Positions 12,421 through 24,065 are shown, counted from the stretch's first letter. The stretch is DNA of 64,000 nt from Mytilus californianus (GCF_021869535.1 NW_026262690.1:16641001-16705000), one strand, 5' to 3'. Notes: generated by a model from the letters alone, not told the origin. A program made the numbers and translations.

Positions 12421-13141
12421 AATAAGATAAAATCGTTAGTTGATTAATTATTTAATTACAGACATCATGGATAATCTACAGAATTCGATATTTCACAAGG
12501 AACAACCATGGAACTAAGGAAAACGCGCGTGAAATTCCCCGATGTAATGGGTAGCAACGTCCGGGGATATGGGTTAGCAACACCCAGGGGCTATGGGTTT
12601 TGTAACGACGTGCGTTAACCAATCAAACTCCTATAAATATACTAAGCCGGGGATAATATAAGTTATTATACCTTACATATATTTCAAACAATTATATTGG
12701 GTAAAACGTTATCACGTGACATGGAATAATTCAGTTAATTTTCATTCAATTGCAAATTAAAAATTTACACCAGCGTTGAATAACCCTATTATTCACCGGC
12801 GAATAACCTTTTTAGTTTGTTGATTTGTACACACGAAAATGACGTCACAGACGTAAATAAACAAAATGGCAACGTTCAAGTTACAGGAAGCCCATTGATC
12901 GAGAGAAGAGGAAATAAGGCTTTTGACGTGCATCTTGTGCCGATGATATCTCTAATAACGGTCCTTTTCAGGGCCATCAATATTATACAAAAAGAATCTA
13001 CCTTTGTTGTACATACGAGAATTCTAAGACACAAATTACATGTATTTTTGAACGTCAACTTGAGTTTGTTACTGACTCAAGTAAGGGTAAGAGCTATTAC
13101 AATTATTCAAAATGCCCTTCCACTGTTAGTTCGGTATAATA
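12421..13141. other. Unassigned sequence left of the hairpin and LINE
   Basis: No supported gene. The stretch has short GC-richer patches (about 12520-12620) with a repeated GGGTTAGCAAC-like motif, and may include the 5' end of the LINE or another repeat. Confidence 0.4.
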
Positions 13142-13283
13142 AAACAATTGTGGCCCCTTAGAAGCGATGAATATCAAAAATTGTCAACCCTTAAAAGTTA
13201 TTTCACTTCGGGCTGCGCCCTCAGTAAAATAACCTTCTCGTGTTGACAATTTTGGATATTCACCTTTTCAACGGGCCATAATT
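13142..13283. repeat. Imperfect long hairpin (~60-bp arms)
   Basis: The left arm begins ACAATTGTGGCCCC; the right arm ends GGGCCATAATTGT. The arms match at roughly four of five positions over about 60 bp, separated by a loop whose centre GGCTGCGCCC is nearly palindromic. The build resembles the hairpin at 49801-49931, though the sequences differ. Confidence 0.8.
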
Positions 13284-13798
13284 GTATATTATCTACGTTC
13301 ATATCCGTAGATATGAATATTTTAACACCCTGAAGTATCCAAGTACACCCTGAGACGTCACGAAGGTCTAATGGCTGCCTAAAAATTTCACGATCCTTCA
13401 ATGCAGGATTTTTATTTATTTCCGGTGATCACAGGACTTTTAAAGTGTTGAAATTACTTTCTAAAGCATCTACTAACATTGTTCGAAGTTATTTGTCATT
13501 ACTGGACACTTCTATATTGTATTCTACATTTGAGACGAGTTGCTGTGATCCGTTGTGGTAGTTGTTTTTTTTTTAGAAAACTCGATTCGTGATTTACGAT
13601 GGATTTACTGTTTGATAGACTTCAAAATGTATAACGGTATGGCCAATTATTTCAATTTGTTATCACTATTAACATTTTTATTGTAACAAAACACAAACAA
13701 AACGATATTTATAAATCAAAACCATGTCCATCACGTCATATCAGAAAAGCCCGCGAAAACAACGTTAACGTTTTCCTGAACTGTACGGACATTTAAAA

Positions 13799-15691
13799 AT
13801 GGAAGTATACATTGATGGAGCATGCAAGAATAACGGCAAGCCATTGGCAAAGGCCAGTTATGGTATATTTTGGGAACCAAATAACATCAAAAATATAAAT
13901 GGACCAGTTCCTGAATCTTACAAGCAAACAAACAATACTGGGGAACTGTATGCTGCCGAAAAATGCCTTCAACAAATACACGATAATCAATTATCAAACA
14001 TTTACATTAAAACAGACAGTGAGTATTTAGTTAGAGGTATAACAAGTGACATTGTTTATTGGAAAAGCAACAACTGGAAACTTAAATCTTCCGGAAAAGA
14101 TGTGAAAAACAAGGAGCTCTGGTCAAAAATAGATAATTTGTTATCGAATATAAACGTATCATGGGTGCACATTGCTCGTGATTCTGAAATCGGTCAGATT
14201 GAAGCCGATAAACTCGCAAAACTTGCGTTGAATATAAAAGCATCGTCTGGAAACACCGTTCAAGCAAATAACCAGAGTACCGTGAATGTGTGCAACAACA
14301 TTGAATGGAGCGACGATGAAGAGGAAACTATACCAATGAAGGTAGCAACCCCGCTTCCAAGTAACCCTAACAATAAACTAGTACGCAAAACTAATATTAA
14401 GGCAAAATCTCGGTCTTTCTGTACAATGTCAGCACTCAGGAGAATTGAAAGTCTTTTACTGTCAACATCTGAGGAAGTTTTAAACTTAAATGATGCCCTT
14501 AACTGTCATATTGACTCGTCAAACAGTCAGTTTCAAGAGATTAAAGACAAATTTGCATCATTAGCAAACACGGTTAAAACTCAAACCAATTCAGCTTTAA
14601 CCTCCGTTCAAGAAGTCTTTACAGAAACACAACTCATTAAATCAGAAATCGAGATAGACAATAAGGCATTTGTAAATAAATCAAACAGCTTGTGGGACAA
14701 ATTAAATGCCGTTTCTAATGAGATTGAATCTGTCAATTTAAAATCATCTCACGTCAACGTATTACCAGAAACCGTGACAGAAACACCAAATAGAAAAAGA
14801 GAGGAAAGAAATTCTGCTACAAATAAAACTACACCTGGAACATACAGCAACGCTGTTAAAAGTGGATTTCCAAGTAGCTCTAATAAGCCAGTTACTTTAA
14901 ATAGGACAAACCTCGGGAACCACCATGATACGCACAATCCTACTTATATGGAAAGACAAAGGTCACAAATAAATACAAAATACACGAACCGTGAAGTCAA
15001 CTCTACTTATCCGCATTTTCTTTGTTCTAATGAGAAGAAAAACTTATTTCTTGTTGGGAGTTCAACTCTCAAAAAAATGTCTCCAAGGAAAATGTCAACT
15101 GAACATATCAACACTAAAGTAAAGACTATTCGGGGAGGACGAATCAGAGACATTGAAGATTGCCTAATTCAGTACATCTCAGAAGGCAAACTTGATTATG
15201 TAGATGTCATTGTGATTCATGTGGGCACTAACAACGTATCAGATGGAGACTCTGTTCATGCTATAATTGACGACTATCGAAATTTAATTTGTACAGTTAG
15301 ACAGAGCTTACCAAGAACTAAGCTGGTAATTTCCTCAATCTTACCAAGGCCAACTCATTATCAAGCTAACCGTACAATTTATGATATCAACAACCGTCTT
15401 TTATCTCTAGAGGAACAACATGTGGAAATTCTAGACAATACTTTAGACTTTCTATATGGAGACCAGCCCAATCTAACTTTATTTGCAGACCATGTTCATA
15501 CAAATGTTGCTGGTGCCAAAGTTTTAAGTCATAACATTATCTCGTGCGTGAACACGTTGCTTAATTTGTCGGATTGTACATCAAAAACTCAATCAAATTT
15601 TCAATCGGTGAGGTCAACAGGGAGGAGATTTATACCATTCAACACAACAACTCAACAACAAAATGTGTTCAGTCAAGCGTACTGGAGGTAA
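13799..15691 (+). CDS. LINE ORF1: RNase H, coiled coil and SGNH hydrolase fusion
   Basis: An uninterrupted 630-codon frame from ATG to TAA. Residues 1-145 form an RNase H fold with all four acidic catalytic positions visible: D6 (YIDGAC), E49 (NNTGELYAAE), D73 (IKTDSEY) and D137 (QIEADKLAKLA). Residues ~215-320 are charged and heptad-like (probable coiled coil), followed by a low-complexity, basic S/T/N-rich linker to ~410. Residues ~413-590 are an SGNH/GDSL-type hydrolase domain with the nucleophile block LVGSS (S421 or S422), the HVGTNN block (G476, N478) and the DHVH block (D564, H567). In LINEs ORF1 proteins act as RNA-binding chaperones and some carry esterase domains. RNase H normally follows the RT in ORF2, so its place at the start of ORF1 is unusual. 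ORF1 is intact while ORF2 is broken. Confidence 0.85.
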   Translation: MEVYIDGACKNNGKPLAKASYGIFWEPNNIKNINGPVPESYKQTNNTGELYAAEKCLQQIHDNQLSNIYIKTDSEYLVRGITSDIVYWKSNNWKLKSSGKDVKNKELWSKIDNLLSNINVSWVHIARDSEIGQIEADKLAKLALNIKASSGNTVQANNQSTVNVCNNIEWSDDEEETIPMKVATPLPSNPNNKLVRKTNIKAKSRSFCTMSALRRIESLLLSTSEEVLNLNDALNCHIDSSNSQFQEIKDKFASLANTVKTQTNSALTSVQEVFTETQLIKSEIEIDNKAFVNKSNSLWDKLNAVSNEIESVNLKSSHVNVLPETVTETPNRKREERNSATNKTTPGTYSNAVKSGFPSSSNKPVTLNRTNLGNHHDTHNPTYMERQRSQINTKYTNREVNSTYPHFLCSNEKKNLFLVGSSTLKKMSPRKMSTEHINTKVKTIRGGRIRDIEDCLIQYISEGKLDYVDVIVIHVGTNNVSDGDSVHAIIDDYRNLICTVRQSLPRTKLVISSILPRPTHYQANRTIYDINNRLLSLEEQHVEILDNTLDFLYGDQPNLTLFADHVHTNVAGAKVLSHNIISCVNTLLNLSDCTSKTQSNFQSVRSTGRRFIPFNTTTQQQNVFSQAYWR

Positions 15692-15849
15692 AGGATTTTC
15701 ACAATAACCTTTCTTCTACCAGAAAATGTAACTTCATTTTGGGAAATCTTGTCAGTATTGTTATTTTGTATTTATGTACTGCCACACATATTCTATTATC
15801 TAACCCCAAATCATCTCCTTTTACAAACCCTTTTATATTTCCACAAAAG

Positions 15850-18664
15850 TCACTTAATATATGTCACTTAAACATAAATCATATAGTTTTCTGAAATTAA
15901 ATATTTGCTATCAAAATCTAACACAGATGTGCTGTGTTTAAGTGAAACATTTTTGTCAAATTCTGTCCAAAACAAAGAAATAGATATTAAAGGTTATGAT
16001 ACAAACAGAAAAGACAGAATTGGAAAATCTGGGGGTGGGTTTTTAATTTATATTTCTAACATGTTAACCACAATTAGACGATATGATTTGGAAAAGGATG
16101 ATATAGAATCAATTTGGGTGGAAATTATTTTTGTTCATCAAAAACCTATATTACTTGGTAACATATAGACCACCAAATAGTAATGCAGAGTGGATTACAA
16201 AATTTGAATCAATGTTAACAAATGTTGATATTGAAGATAAGGAAATTATTATGACTTTAATATTGATTTGGCGTCGAGAAAAAATTCCAGCTAAATGGTC
16301 CCATTTGAAAAACATTTTTAACTTGTTTCAAATAGTCTCAGTTCCCACTCGAGTCACACAAACATCTTCCACTTTGGTAGACCATATTTATAGTAATGAA
16401 CCAGATAATATTCATTTTTTTTCTGTTCCAAAGTATTCTATCAGTGACCATTATCCAGTATGCATTTCTCACAAAAGAGGGTTAAAATCGAAAAAGAAAA
16501 TTCATGAATATATTACGTTCAGATCTACTAAACATTTTAATGAAAATGATTTTATCAATCACATATCACAGTGTTCATTTGATAGTGTATTAGAAATTGA
16601 TGACCCCGAAGAAGCATTGTTGTCATTTTTAAATATTTTTACTGAAGTATTAAATCATCATGCTCCACTCATTAAAAAGAGAGTAAAACGTTTGTATCAA
16701 AATGAGTGGATGAATGATGAAATTCTAGATAGCATGAGAAAACGTGATTTTTATCATAAGAAAAAAGATATGTATAGTTAAAGATTCTGGAGAAACAAAG
16801 TCAAATATCTCATCGAAAACTCTAAACAAAATTATTATACCAATATCATAGAACACAAAAAGGGAAACAGTAGTAAATTATGGAAGCACCTACATACTGT
16901 CAACGGAACCGACAATCATACCAGTATTAAAATCATAAGTGATTGTAACAAAAAGGAAATTTTAGAACCGAAAAGCGTTGCTGATGTATTTAATGCTTAT
17001 TTCACAAATATCACAGATAATCTTAATATAAATCAAAACAGCAACAATAGTTCCTTTAACAAACTTGATGATTTCATATCGGGTCATGTACCAGATAACG
17101 TGTATTTTTCTATACCACTTATGAGTAATGATTTTGTGTGTTTACAACTAAAAGCACTAGATGAATCAAAAGCAACAGGTCTTGATAACATAAGTGCAAA
17201 GTTTTTAAAGATGTCTTCTCATGCTATTTCACTACCACTTTGTCATATTTTTAACTTAAGCATTAAAAAAAATGTATTTTTCCATCTTCATTTAAACTTG
17301 CAAAAGTCATACCAGTTTATAAGAACAAAGGTTCAAAACAGGATGTTTTTAATTACAGACCAATTGTAATTTTACCACTCATTTCTAAAATCCTCGAAAA
17401 ACATGTGAAAACACACTTAGTAAAGTATCTTAATAAATACAACTTATTGTATAGAATGCAGTCAGGCTTTCGCGTAAACCATTCTTGTCAAACTGCGTTA
17501 ACAGCTTTGTTGGATAAATGGCTTAAAGCCATTGATGATGGCGATCTTGTTGGGGCAGTGTTTCTAGATCTAGCAAAAGCCTTTGATCTTCTCAATCATG
17601 AACTGCTTATTCAAAAATTAAACAAATACAAATTTGCTTATACTTCGTTACGATGGTTAACATCATATTTGGCTGACAGATATCAGATGGTATCTATTTC
17701 AAATACATTTTCAGACTTACAAAAACAAAAAACGGGTGTACCTCAAGGATCCGTTTTAGGACCTGTGTTGTTTTTAATTTTTATAAATGATCTTCCTTTG
17801 TCTAATCCTAATCATAACACCGATTTATTTGCTGATGATAGCACCATATCAGTCATTGGACAAAACAAAAGTTGTATCAGTCATAAACTTAATACGGTTT
17901 TACAAGATATTTTTCGCTGGTGTGATGACAATAAAATGGCTGTAAATGTATCTAAAACGAAGGCTATATGTATTGGCTCTAAACAGAAGCTTTCAGTTGC
18001 ATCAAATGAAAACATTAATATTGCTATGAATGGACAACAAATTAAAGAAAGTACATGTGAAAAGGTTCTAGGTATTTTTGTTGATGCATCTCTATCCTGG
18101 TCTTCTCATATTGATCATATCATAAAAAGGGTTAACTCTTCTTTAGCTTTACTAAAAAGGATAAAGAAATATTTAAATCACAAAGCTAGACAAATGTTTT
18201 ATAACACTTACGTTTTACCTCACTTAGATTATTGTTGTTCAATATGGGGAAACTGTAATAACTTTCTATTAGATAGTTTACTAAAACTGCAAAAGAGAGC
18301 AGCAAGAATAATTTTAGACGAACATGATTACACCAAACCTTCAAGCGAATTATTTCACGAATGTAACATTGTGCCGATTACACAAAGAATACATTATCAT
18401 AAATCATTACTAATGTATAAGGCAAAACATGGCTTAGGTCCAGAATATATGTCCAGTCTTATTTTATCAGCTTCTGCAAACCAAAAATACAATACGAGAT
18501 TTTCGTCCTCAGATAATTTTATAATTCCAAAACCAAATACAGAGTTGTATAAGTCTAGTTTCTCGTACAATGGACCAAAAGTATGGAATGCTCTTCCTAA
18601 TTCAATTAAAAAATCAAACACAGTATTAGAATTTAAACATAACTACAAATCTATGTACTTTTAA
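15850..18664 (+). pseudogene. LINE ORF2: endonuclease and reverse transcriptase, frameshifted
   Basis: The endonuclease begins near 15857 (NICHLNINHI), continues with NTDVLCLSETFLS (about 15920), YRPPNS (about 16165), TSSTLVDHIYSN (about 16365) and ISDHYPV (about 16440), and needs at least two frame changes. The RT starts near 17110 (SKATGLDNIS) and runs, after another frame change near 17280-17370, as one 419-codon frame from 17405 to 18664. That frame contains QSGFRVNHSC, FLDLAKAFD, GVPQGSVLGPVLF and DLFADDS. Four or so frameshifts and stops make it non-autonomous as read, unless some are assembly errors in this locus. No RNase H was found after the RT. Confidence 0.9.
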
Positions 18665-18851
18665 CATTACCATGATATTTGTACTGTAATGCCATATATA
18701 ATAATTGTTTATTGTATTTAAATTGTATTACATCTTTATTTATCATTATTATTGAATATGTATTGTTTATTTTTAATGTAATTATTATTGTATTAAGAGA
18801 GCCTTATTGAAAATTGGTGTAATCCAAATGAGTTACTCTCTCTAAATAAAG

Positions 18852-18852
18852 A

Positions 18853-18889
<37 letters not shown>

Positions 18890-18890
18890 T
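18852..18890 (+). repeat. (TTA)n tail of the LINE
   Basis: An ATT/TTA run of about 13 units lies directly after the LINE 3' UTR, as expected for the 3' tail of a LINE. Confidence 0.92.
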
Positions 18891-18899
18891 ATCCTCGGT

Positions 18900-19250
18900 C
18901 TTAGTCCAAATCTGTCGATTCAGAGAGGCTGTCGACAAGGGGATTCCCTGTCACCATATATATTTTTACTGTCTGCAGAGATACTTGGTTTACTTATACA
19001 AAATAATGACCAAATTAAAGGACTTACTATAGATGACTCAGAGTATCTCATTTCACAATATGCAGATAATACTTCTCTTATACCTGATGGATCACCAGAA
19101 TCTTTGGATGCATCTCTCCGTACTCTAGATAAATATGCAGATTTATCAGGCCTTGATATAAATTTAGACAAGACCAAGGTTGTTTGAATTGGGAAGAAAA
19201 AGTTTAGCCAAGAAACTATGTGTGTTAAGTGGGGATTGATTGTATTTTTA
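18900..19250 (+). pseudogene. L1/Tx1-like reverse transcriptase fragment
   Basis: The + strand frame from 18900 reads RGCRQGDSLSPYIF, then SQYADNTSLI (the YADD box with the second D changed to N), then SGLDINLDKTKVV, a TGA where a tryptophan is usual, and IGKKKFS. These blocks are typical of L1/Tx1 RTs and differ from the RT of the adjacent LINE. The 5' part is cut off by the LINE tail. Together with 11910-12420 it may be one element broken by later insertions, with the middle lost. Confidence 0.8.
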
Positions 19251-19308
19251 GAGAAATTCGACCACAAAGTGTAAATTATCTCTCTTATTTTCACACCGAT
19301 AAAAAAAT

Positions 19309-19790
19309 ATCTGGAAATAAGAGAGATAATTTGCTACATCCGGTTTACAGAAGGCCATGTCCGGTCTCAATTGATAGGTTTATGCATGCCAATTAAAAAA
19401 AAAAGGTTTCTAGGTATTTTTCAATGAAAGAAGTGCAAAACTCGCTACTTCCGGGTTGACTCAAGGTCATTTACAGGTGTTCATTTTTCAAGGTAAGAAG
19501 TCTCCAAACCTAATGCAAAAAATCCTATGGCTTTAAAATATGTCAGTATGAACTCATAGCAAAGGTAAAAATCTAGAACTTCAAATTCTCATTTAACCTT
19601 GGTCTCAATTTCAAGGACTTAAAGGGAGGATCTCAAATAAATATACCCTAGCTCTGTACTATGTATGGTTTATGAGTTATATCTCCATATAACTTATTTT
19701 AAACTTTCCAGGGAAGAAAACTCCTATTTAAAGGGACGGTACCCTTTTGACCAAAATTTTAAAGTTACGACATGCAACGTTATAGTAACA
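19309..19790 (+). repeat. Interspersed repeat with CTTCCGG motifs, copy 1
   Basis: It matches 24818-25290 over about 470 bp, from GAAATAAGAGAGATAATTTG through AAAGTTACGACATG. A short inverted copy of its first bases lies just upstream (about 19272-19295), giving a 23-bp inverted pair. A partial third copy is at about 24003-24065. No coding capacity is seen. Confidence 0.85.
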
Positions 19791-20524
19791 AAATTGGGTG
19801 AGCAACCCAAACAGACTTAATAGGTAATGACACAACTGGGATCAAGCAAGCAAAACTGTGTTAACATACATCACAGACATACAACAGAACTGACTAAAAA
19901 TTCAAACAAATATACATATAATTTTAACAAAGACGCCAACAATTTTGACAATGACGTCAAAAAATGTTTTTTTGTCGTTGATAGTGCATACCGTGTATAG
20001 AATAGATTTTCACGATAAGGTAAAAATAAAGAAAATATAAATACAAGGGTAAACAAAAAAGTAACAGCACTGTACAAACACTTTATGTCCGAATCGCACC
20101 TCAGGACCAACCTGCACCAGGAATACCCAAAGTTAATAACCCGATGGCGGGATGCATAAATACCCTCTCACGTCAAAAGTCATACGACAAACACAATGGC
20201 ATGAAGACAAATAACGGAGAAACTAAGTTAAAATAAAAAAGATACACAACTTCAGCACATTGAATCTATAACTCAAGATCATCTTGTATTTTTGTGACGT
20301 AGACACTGAATATTTTTCAATTAGGTATTGGTACTTTCCGATAAACGTTTTTGAGAAAAAGGACGAGCATTTCTTTGACAAAACCCTGGCTCAGACACCG
20401 ATGAGTATTAGCTGCAAGTTCTTGGATATCGTGTGATTTGAGAAATGTATACTACATACACGGGTGAAGTTGGTTTATTGCTGCTAAGGTGAAGAAAATC
20501 TATAATTTCAAAATTGAAATCGTC
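19791..20524. other. Unassigned sequence
   Basis: No gene or repeat recognised. Confidence 0.4.
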
Positions 20525-20773
20525 TCGTTTGCTTAGATTCTGGTACTGAGATGATTGCAGTTTTCAAATTCGAGGTTAATGTCTAGAAATGTTGCGGAAG
20601 AAGCTATATCTGTGGTTTGTTTAATCTCTAGTTCAGGAGGATATACTAATGGAACCCAATCAGAAAAGTGTGGATTGTTAATGGAAAGAACATCATCAAT
20701 ATACCTGTATGTGAAATTATATAATCTAGCTTCTTTGAACTTCTTGTTTTTGAGAAGTGTCTAAAGGAACTCC

Positions 20774-22435
20774 CACGGACAGTAACGTCATATCGAGGAG
20801 CGTTTATTACAGTGATTTTGTCATAGTTTGGTTCAGTTGGTCATGGTTTGTTTATGATACTTCCCAGAACGATTACCTCAGTTCCTTTCAAATGAGTAAA
20901 TAAAAGCAATTAAGATGTTTGAATCTATATTGTTGGTCAAAGGGTCTACATTTAAATTGTGGTTTTTAATAAAACAAAGCAGGATAAGTAAAATATCAAA
21001 ATTGAAATGGTTTGGGTAAGCGATTGACATGGTTCAGTTAAGTGTCTAGAAATTCGTCATGGTTTTGATCAAATTTGTCATGGTTTAGATCAAAATTAAT
21101 ACATATTTATTTCACCTTAATATTGTTAGATTGTTTGAAGGCACTTGTAAAAAAACGAAGTTACACAATTTGCTAATTGACTTAAAAGAAAACAATTTTA
21201 TCCAAATATGGTGGGCATAATAGGCAAACAGTACATTAGACATGTTTACTTTTCGTGTGTTTCCTAAGATAGAATTTAATATATATTTTTTTTATGCAAT
21301 AAAGCTTCGAGAATAAGAAAAAGCTCAATCGATCTTGTATTTTTGTATGAGAAATTGTACGTATTAAATATGATTTAAAAAAATATTTAAATTCCAAGAT
21401 AAACGCTATATAAAGATAGCCTGTAATGCAGTGGCTGTCATTTGTTATTATATATCATGTTTGTTTTTGTTTGTTGTTTTGTACATTAATTAGGCATTTG
21501 GTTTTATCGTTTTACATTTAGTTTTTTCGGGGCCTTGCTTGCTATGCAGTATGGGTTTAGCTCATTGTTGAAGGCCGTACGGCGACCTATAGTTGCTAGC
21601 ATATACTTCATTTGTTCTCGGGTGGATAGATGTCTCATTGGCAATCATACCGCATCTTCTTATTATATATTACTATGTAATTTCTTAGGCCCTTTTTTAA
21701 AAAGTCAAAAGGAAACAATATTTAAAGAAAATTACCATTAAAACGCATTAATATATCATTATCGTGATTTCTTTATACATGCGTATTCTATAATGTTATA
21801 TGAACAAAATAACAACATTAGAAAATGGCGACAATATATTGACGCGAAATAGAGTAGAATATAATAAACGCGAGAAAAAAGTATCTGCGATTTTTTTGTT
21901 TTTACAGTATTTCAATAATTGTATAACGCATATTTACTTTCATCGTTACTGTTCCTTCATACACGATAAGAATCACATATTAACTGAACCATGTCGAACA
22001 AGAACTAAACCTAGCAATGATACTGAATTGTCAGTTATCTTGAATTATGAGCAAAAGTAAGATTTTTTTTCGGAAAAATTGACTGCAATTGTATATTATA
22101 ACGAAATATGTGATGTAACAGACAGTAAACAAATCTTTTCTTCATAGTTGGTAAACGAAAAAGCAATTTTTAATTTTTTACATGCGCATGCAATATTCTG
22201 TGTCAATTTTTTTACTATATGAAACAAATTTGAACTTACTAACATATCAGCTATAACAGAAATAATTGCCAGTTTGAATTCATGCGTAGAAGTTCTTTTA
22301 GCAAAAAATCAAAATGTTTATATTGTGTCATTGTTTGTCATTAAAAACGCTCAACACAATCATGTCCAACTGAACCAAACTATAACAAAATCACTGTACT
22401 AAACGCTCCTCGATATGACGAAGTTACTACCCGTG
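20774..22435. mobile_element. 1.66-kb element with ~65-bp terminal inverted repeats
   Basis: The left end begins CACGGACAGTAAC and includes TCATATCGAGGAGCG and GTTTGGTTCAGTTGG. The right end is the inverted counterpart, ending GTTACTACCCGTG. It interrupts the duplicated Penelope relic at a point where the first copy is continuous, which proves that it is an insertion. No transposase was found. A mollusc-type interspersed repeat lies within it (about 21480-21660). The target-site duplication is unclear because the flanking ACTC motif already occurs twice in the uninterrupted copy. Confidence 0.88.
21480..21660 (+). repeat. Mollusc-type interspersed repeat, copy 2
   Basis: It shares GTTGAAGGCCGTACGG and GGTGGATAGATGTCTCATTG with 10310-10605 and, inverted, with 35345-35475. 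It lies inside the TIR element. Confidence 0.7.
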
Positions 22436-23351
22436 ACTACGACTCATATGACAATAAGAATAAGTCGGCCAGGAGAGGTGCACAGTTGGTTCCCATATGA
22501 ATGCTGACAACCTGCTGAAAAAGTCTACCTCCAAATTCAACAAATATGTTGTCAATGAGAAACTACAGCATACTGATCACTTGTTCTTAATTCGGTGTAG
22601 CATTTTTTTATTTTCGGGCTCATTTTTAACAAAATATGTAGAATTATATCCCAAAACATTAATATGGTACCATTTCTATGGAGGAAAGCATTGTGGATTA
22701 TTTCTTTAAAACATGTTTTTAATTTTTCATGTGGTATTGTGGTGTAAAGGGTGGAAAGATCGAAAGTTTTGATAGAATTTATTTCAGAAAATGACCGAGA
22801 TTTTAAATTATTCAGTAGTTCTTTTGAGTTCTTAGAAACCACATATGGTTAATGCTACTACGCGAGTAAACTGTGTCACAGTATATCTGTAATCCCTCCT
22901 TCACTGTGGACCAGAATCAAAGTCCTTATCAGATTCAAAAATCTTCCTGAAGGATTAGTTGAATTTCCCCCAGAGAACATATTGTGTTTGCTAAAAAATT
23001 GTATAGACTCATTTCAAAATGATTCGGATATTTATAATCATTGTTAAAATGCCAATAATCTTTTGGTAATCAGATACAACAAATTTGCGGGAAATCATTT
23101 AATGCTCCTTCCTTATTTTTTAGTCTCGATACAAACAATACCGGAAGAGAGAATCGATACCGAAAACGATTTCTGCGCAAATGTTGGAAGCTGAAAAAAA
23201 AGTTAACGTTTGTGGATTCATTAGTATATTGATTTTTATATTGATTTTTGTTTTCATTTGATTTTCTACTGTTATTGAGGACTTCGTCCTGATATTAAAG
23301 ATTTTAAATGTTAAGATCACAATTCTGTTTGGAATAATACACTCGATGACA

Positions 23352-23935
23352 CGTCTTAAAAGACCACTACAAATTATTACTTAAGTACGAAGTACATTAA
23401 TATATTTATATAAATCTGAAATATCATGTGCTTTCATGTCTTTTTTTTTATATATGTGATGACCGTGAACTCAGCATTTCGGTTTGCAATGTATATTTAC
23501 CAGTTTATACTTGCAGGAACAATATGAGAGTTACACCTTGTTACAATATTTCTTCTGAAATTGGGCTTTTTATACGTTTTAGACAATGGAATACCCATCT
23601 CAGAAAACGAAATAAATAACATATTCTATGACCCTGGGATTGCCAATGCTTTAGAACAGTATAGAAAACTACTATTTGCAATTGTTCGGGGAACACAGAA
23701 TGTATATGAGATCTAGATTGCGTTACTAATAACTGTAACCTTTAGTTATTATTCGGTGACTGCAACGGAGGAAAGTAATAGTGCCAAATGGATCATACAA
23801 TCCACAATCGGTTCATGCGTTTATATGGTATTTTCACACAAAGTATGATGTACTACAATTAATTGGAATTGCATCTCTTGATATTTATCATGCTATAAAG
23901 CTATATGGAGGGTTTATGTTCAAAGAAACCAGATA
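23352..23935 (+). pseudogene. Decayed duplicate of the RING-finger exon and its splice acceptor region
   Basis: 23352-23450 corresponds to the intron end before the RING exon (about 6047-6150). 23455-23825 corresponds to about 6361-6805 with small deletions, frameshifts and an in-frame TAG (about 23714). 23823-23935 jumps to about 7393-7506. The RING domain is missing. Because intron sequence and the antisense Penelope relic came along, the copy arose by DNA duplication rather than by retroposition of an mRNA. Confidence 0.93.
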
Positions 23936-24002
23936 CTTCTGGTGTCAAATCATAGGTTTCTTCATACTGATTCCAAAAATATATGGTACTTTAGCCTAAA
24001 AA

Positions 24003-24065
24003 AGGAAGATAATTTGCTACTTCCTGTTAAGAAAGAGTCACTTCCGGTCTCATAAGATAGCTTTT
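24003..24065 (+). repeat. Partial third copy of the CTTCCGG-type repeat
   Basis: AAGATAATTTGCTACTTCC followed by CACTTCCGGTCTCA matches the first ~60 bases of the copies at 19309 and 24818. Confidence 0.65.

Larger units (their letters stand above)
13799..18890 (+). mobile_element. Non-LTR retrotransposon (CR1/L2/Jockey-like group) with a (TTA)n tail
   Basis: Two ORFs are in the order expected of a LINE: ORF1 (RNase H, coiled coil, SGNH hydrolase) and a broken ORF2 (endonuclease then RT), followed by an untranslated region and a (TTA)n tail at 18852-18890. The 5' end is not defined; the untranslated leader may start anywhere between about 13290 and 13798. ORF1 esterase-like domains occur in CR1/L2-type LINEs. 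The RT has the GVPQGSVLGP and FADD blocks. I do not assign a clade firmly. Confidence 0.85.
20525..23340 (-). pseudogene. Duplicated Penelope RT relic, split by an insertion
   Basis: 20525-20773 corresponds to about 4263-4487 and 22436-23340 to about 4490-5405, in the same order and orientation as the first copy. The two parts are separated by a 1.66-kb TIR element. On the - strand the upstream part still reads KTFDLSTLYTTIPHEKL, but it has more indels than the first copy. Confidence 0.88.

Noticed and set aside
12817-13161. 114-codon + strand ORF
   Set aside because: No domain, no splice context, and it ends in the hairpin region.
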